Below are positions 43,318 through 43,360 of a stretch of 43,360 nt of DNA, in pieces; within the stretch, counting starts at the first letter, position 1; every line of letters starts with the position of its first letter. Origin of the DNA: an uncultured Flavobacteriales bacterium (GTDB lineage Bacteria; Bacteroidota; Bacteroidia; Flavobacteriales; Flavobacteriaceae). Made by a program: the position numbers and the translations under genes. Location: the NCBI GenBank assembly GCA_913058295.1, contig CAJXRD010000026.1, positions 1 to 43,360 on the forward strand. The letters are read 5' to 3'. The notes below the pieces were generated by a model. That model was not told the origin of the DNA, ran no database searches, and saw nothing but the letters and a program-made list of their open reading frames with translations.

Positions 43318-43360
43318 CTGTCTCTTATACACATCTCCGAGCCCACGAGACTCCTGAGCA
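43318..43360 (+). other. Nextera adapter and i7 index at contig end (artefact)
   Basis: Bases 43318-43336 are CTGTCTCTTATACACATCT, the Nextera transposase mosaic end. They continue with CCGAGCCCACGAGAC (43337-43351), the read-2 adapter arm, then TCCTGAGC (43352-43359), matching i7 index N704, and A. This is synthetic sequence left untrimmed in the assembly, not part of the organism. Confidence 0.98.

Noticed and set aside
43337-43357. True C-terminus and stop of the channel-like protein
   Set aside because: These bases are sequencing adapter.

Overview
The window is low-GC chromosomal DNA from a member of the Bacteroidota, almost certainly a flavobacterium. The evidence is the set of Bacteroidota-typical families (DUF4294, DUF4290, DUF2911, a fused CcsB/CcsA cytochrome c assembly protein, a group III truncated haemoglobin, a MurA with Asp in place of the catalytic Cys), the weak ribosome binding sites, and promoters of the Bacteroidota type (TTG, 17-19 nt spacer, TAnnTTTG). 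It is a contig end: the last 43 bases are Nextera sequencing adapter plus an i7 index, not genome.

Layout. 1-10.7 kb: DUF4294 protein diverging from an M42 peptidase, a secreted lipoprotein, an untracked 55-residue membrane protein, fumarase C, a membrane-tethered 7TM/LuxR-type regulator, the large CcsBA haem-lyase and a truncated haemoglobin. 10.7-14.9 kb: a palindromic dispersed repeat, then a housekeeping run (DUF2520 Rossmann protein, KdsC-like phosphatase, UbiA prenyltransferase, Maf nucleotide pyrophosphatase, lipoprotein). 14.9-20.5 kb: PIG-L deacetylase, a 39-residue membrane protein overlapping it, a sodium:solute symporter, and a metallo-beta-lactamase-fold protein that has lost most metal ligands. 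20.5-23.7 kb: an attC-like inverted repeat followed by five short co-oriented accessory genes (two GNATs, a MORN-repeat protein, a VOC protein, a methyltransferase), resembling a cassette region. 23.7-35.4 kb: mostly core genes (DUF2911, ACR3 arsenite exporter, mono-cluster ferredoxin, coiled-coil membrane protein, MurA, DUF4290, DUF493, an ATPase, RecQ, Fmt, HU, YqgE, class IV aminotransferase, START-like protein) and one tRNA-Met(CAU).

35.5-42.1 kb is the most interesting part. Four coupled or closely spaced genes on the + strand encode a 3-beta-HSD-like short-chain dehydrogenase, a close relative of eukaryotic steroid 5-alpha-reductase, an RND/MMPL transporter and a LolA-like periplasmic protein. 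They converge on two translationally coupled genes on the - strand encoding a sulfotransferase and a secreted START-domain protein. Together these look like enzymes and carriers for modifying, conjugating and moving a sterol, steroid or similar polycyclic lipid across the envelope. The steroid substrate is inferred from families and co-location, not shown.

The window ends inside a mechanosensitive-channel-like gene whose apparent C-terminus is adapter. I saw no CRISPR array, insertion sequence, integrase or rRNA gene.
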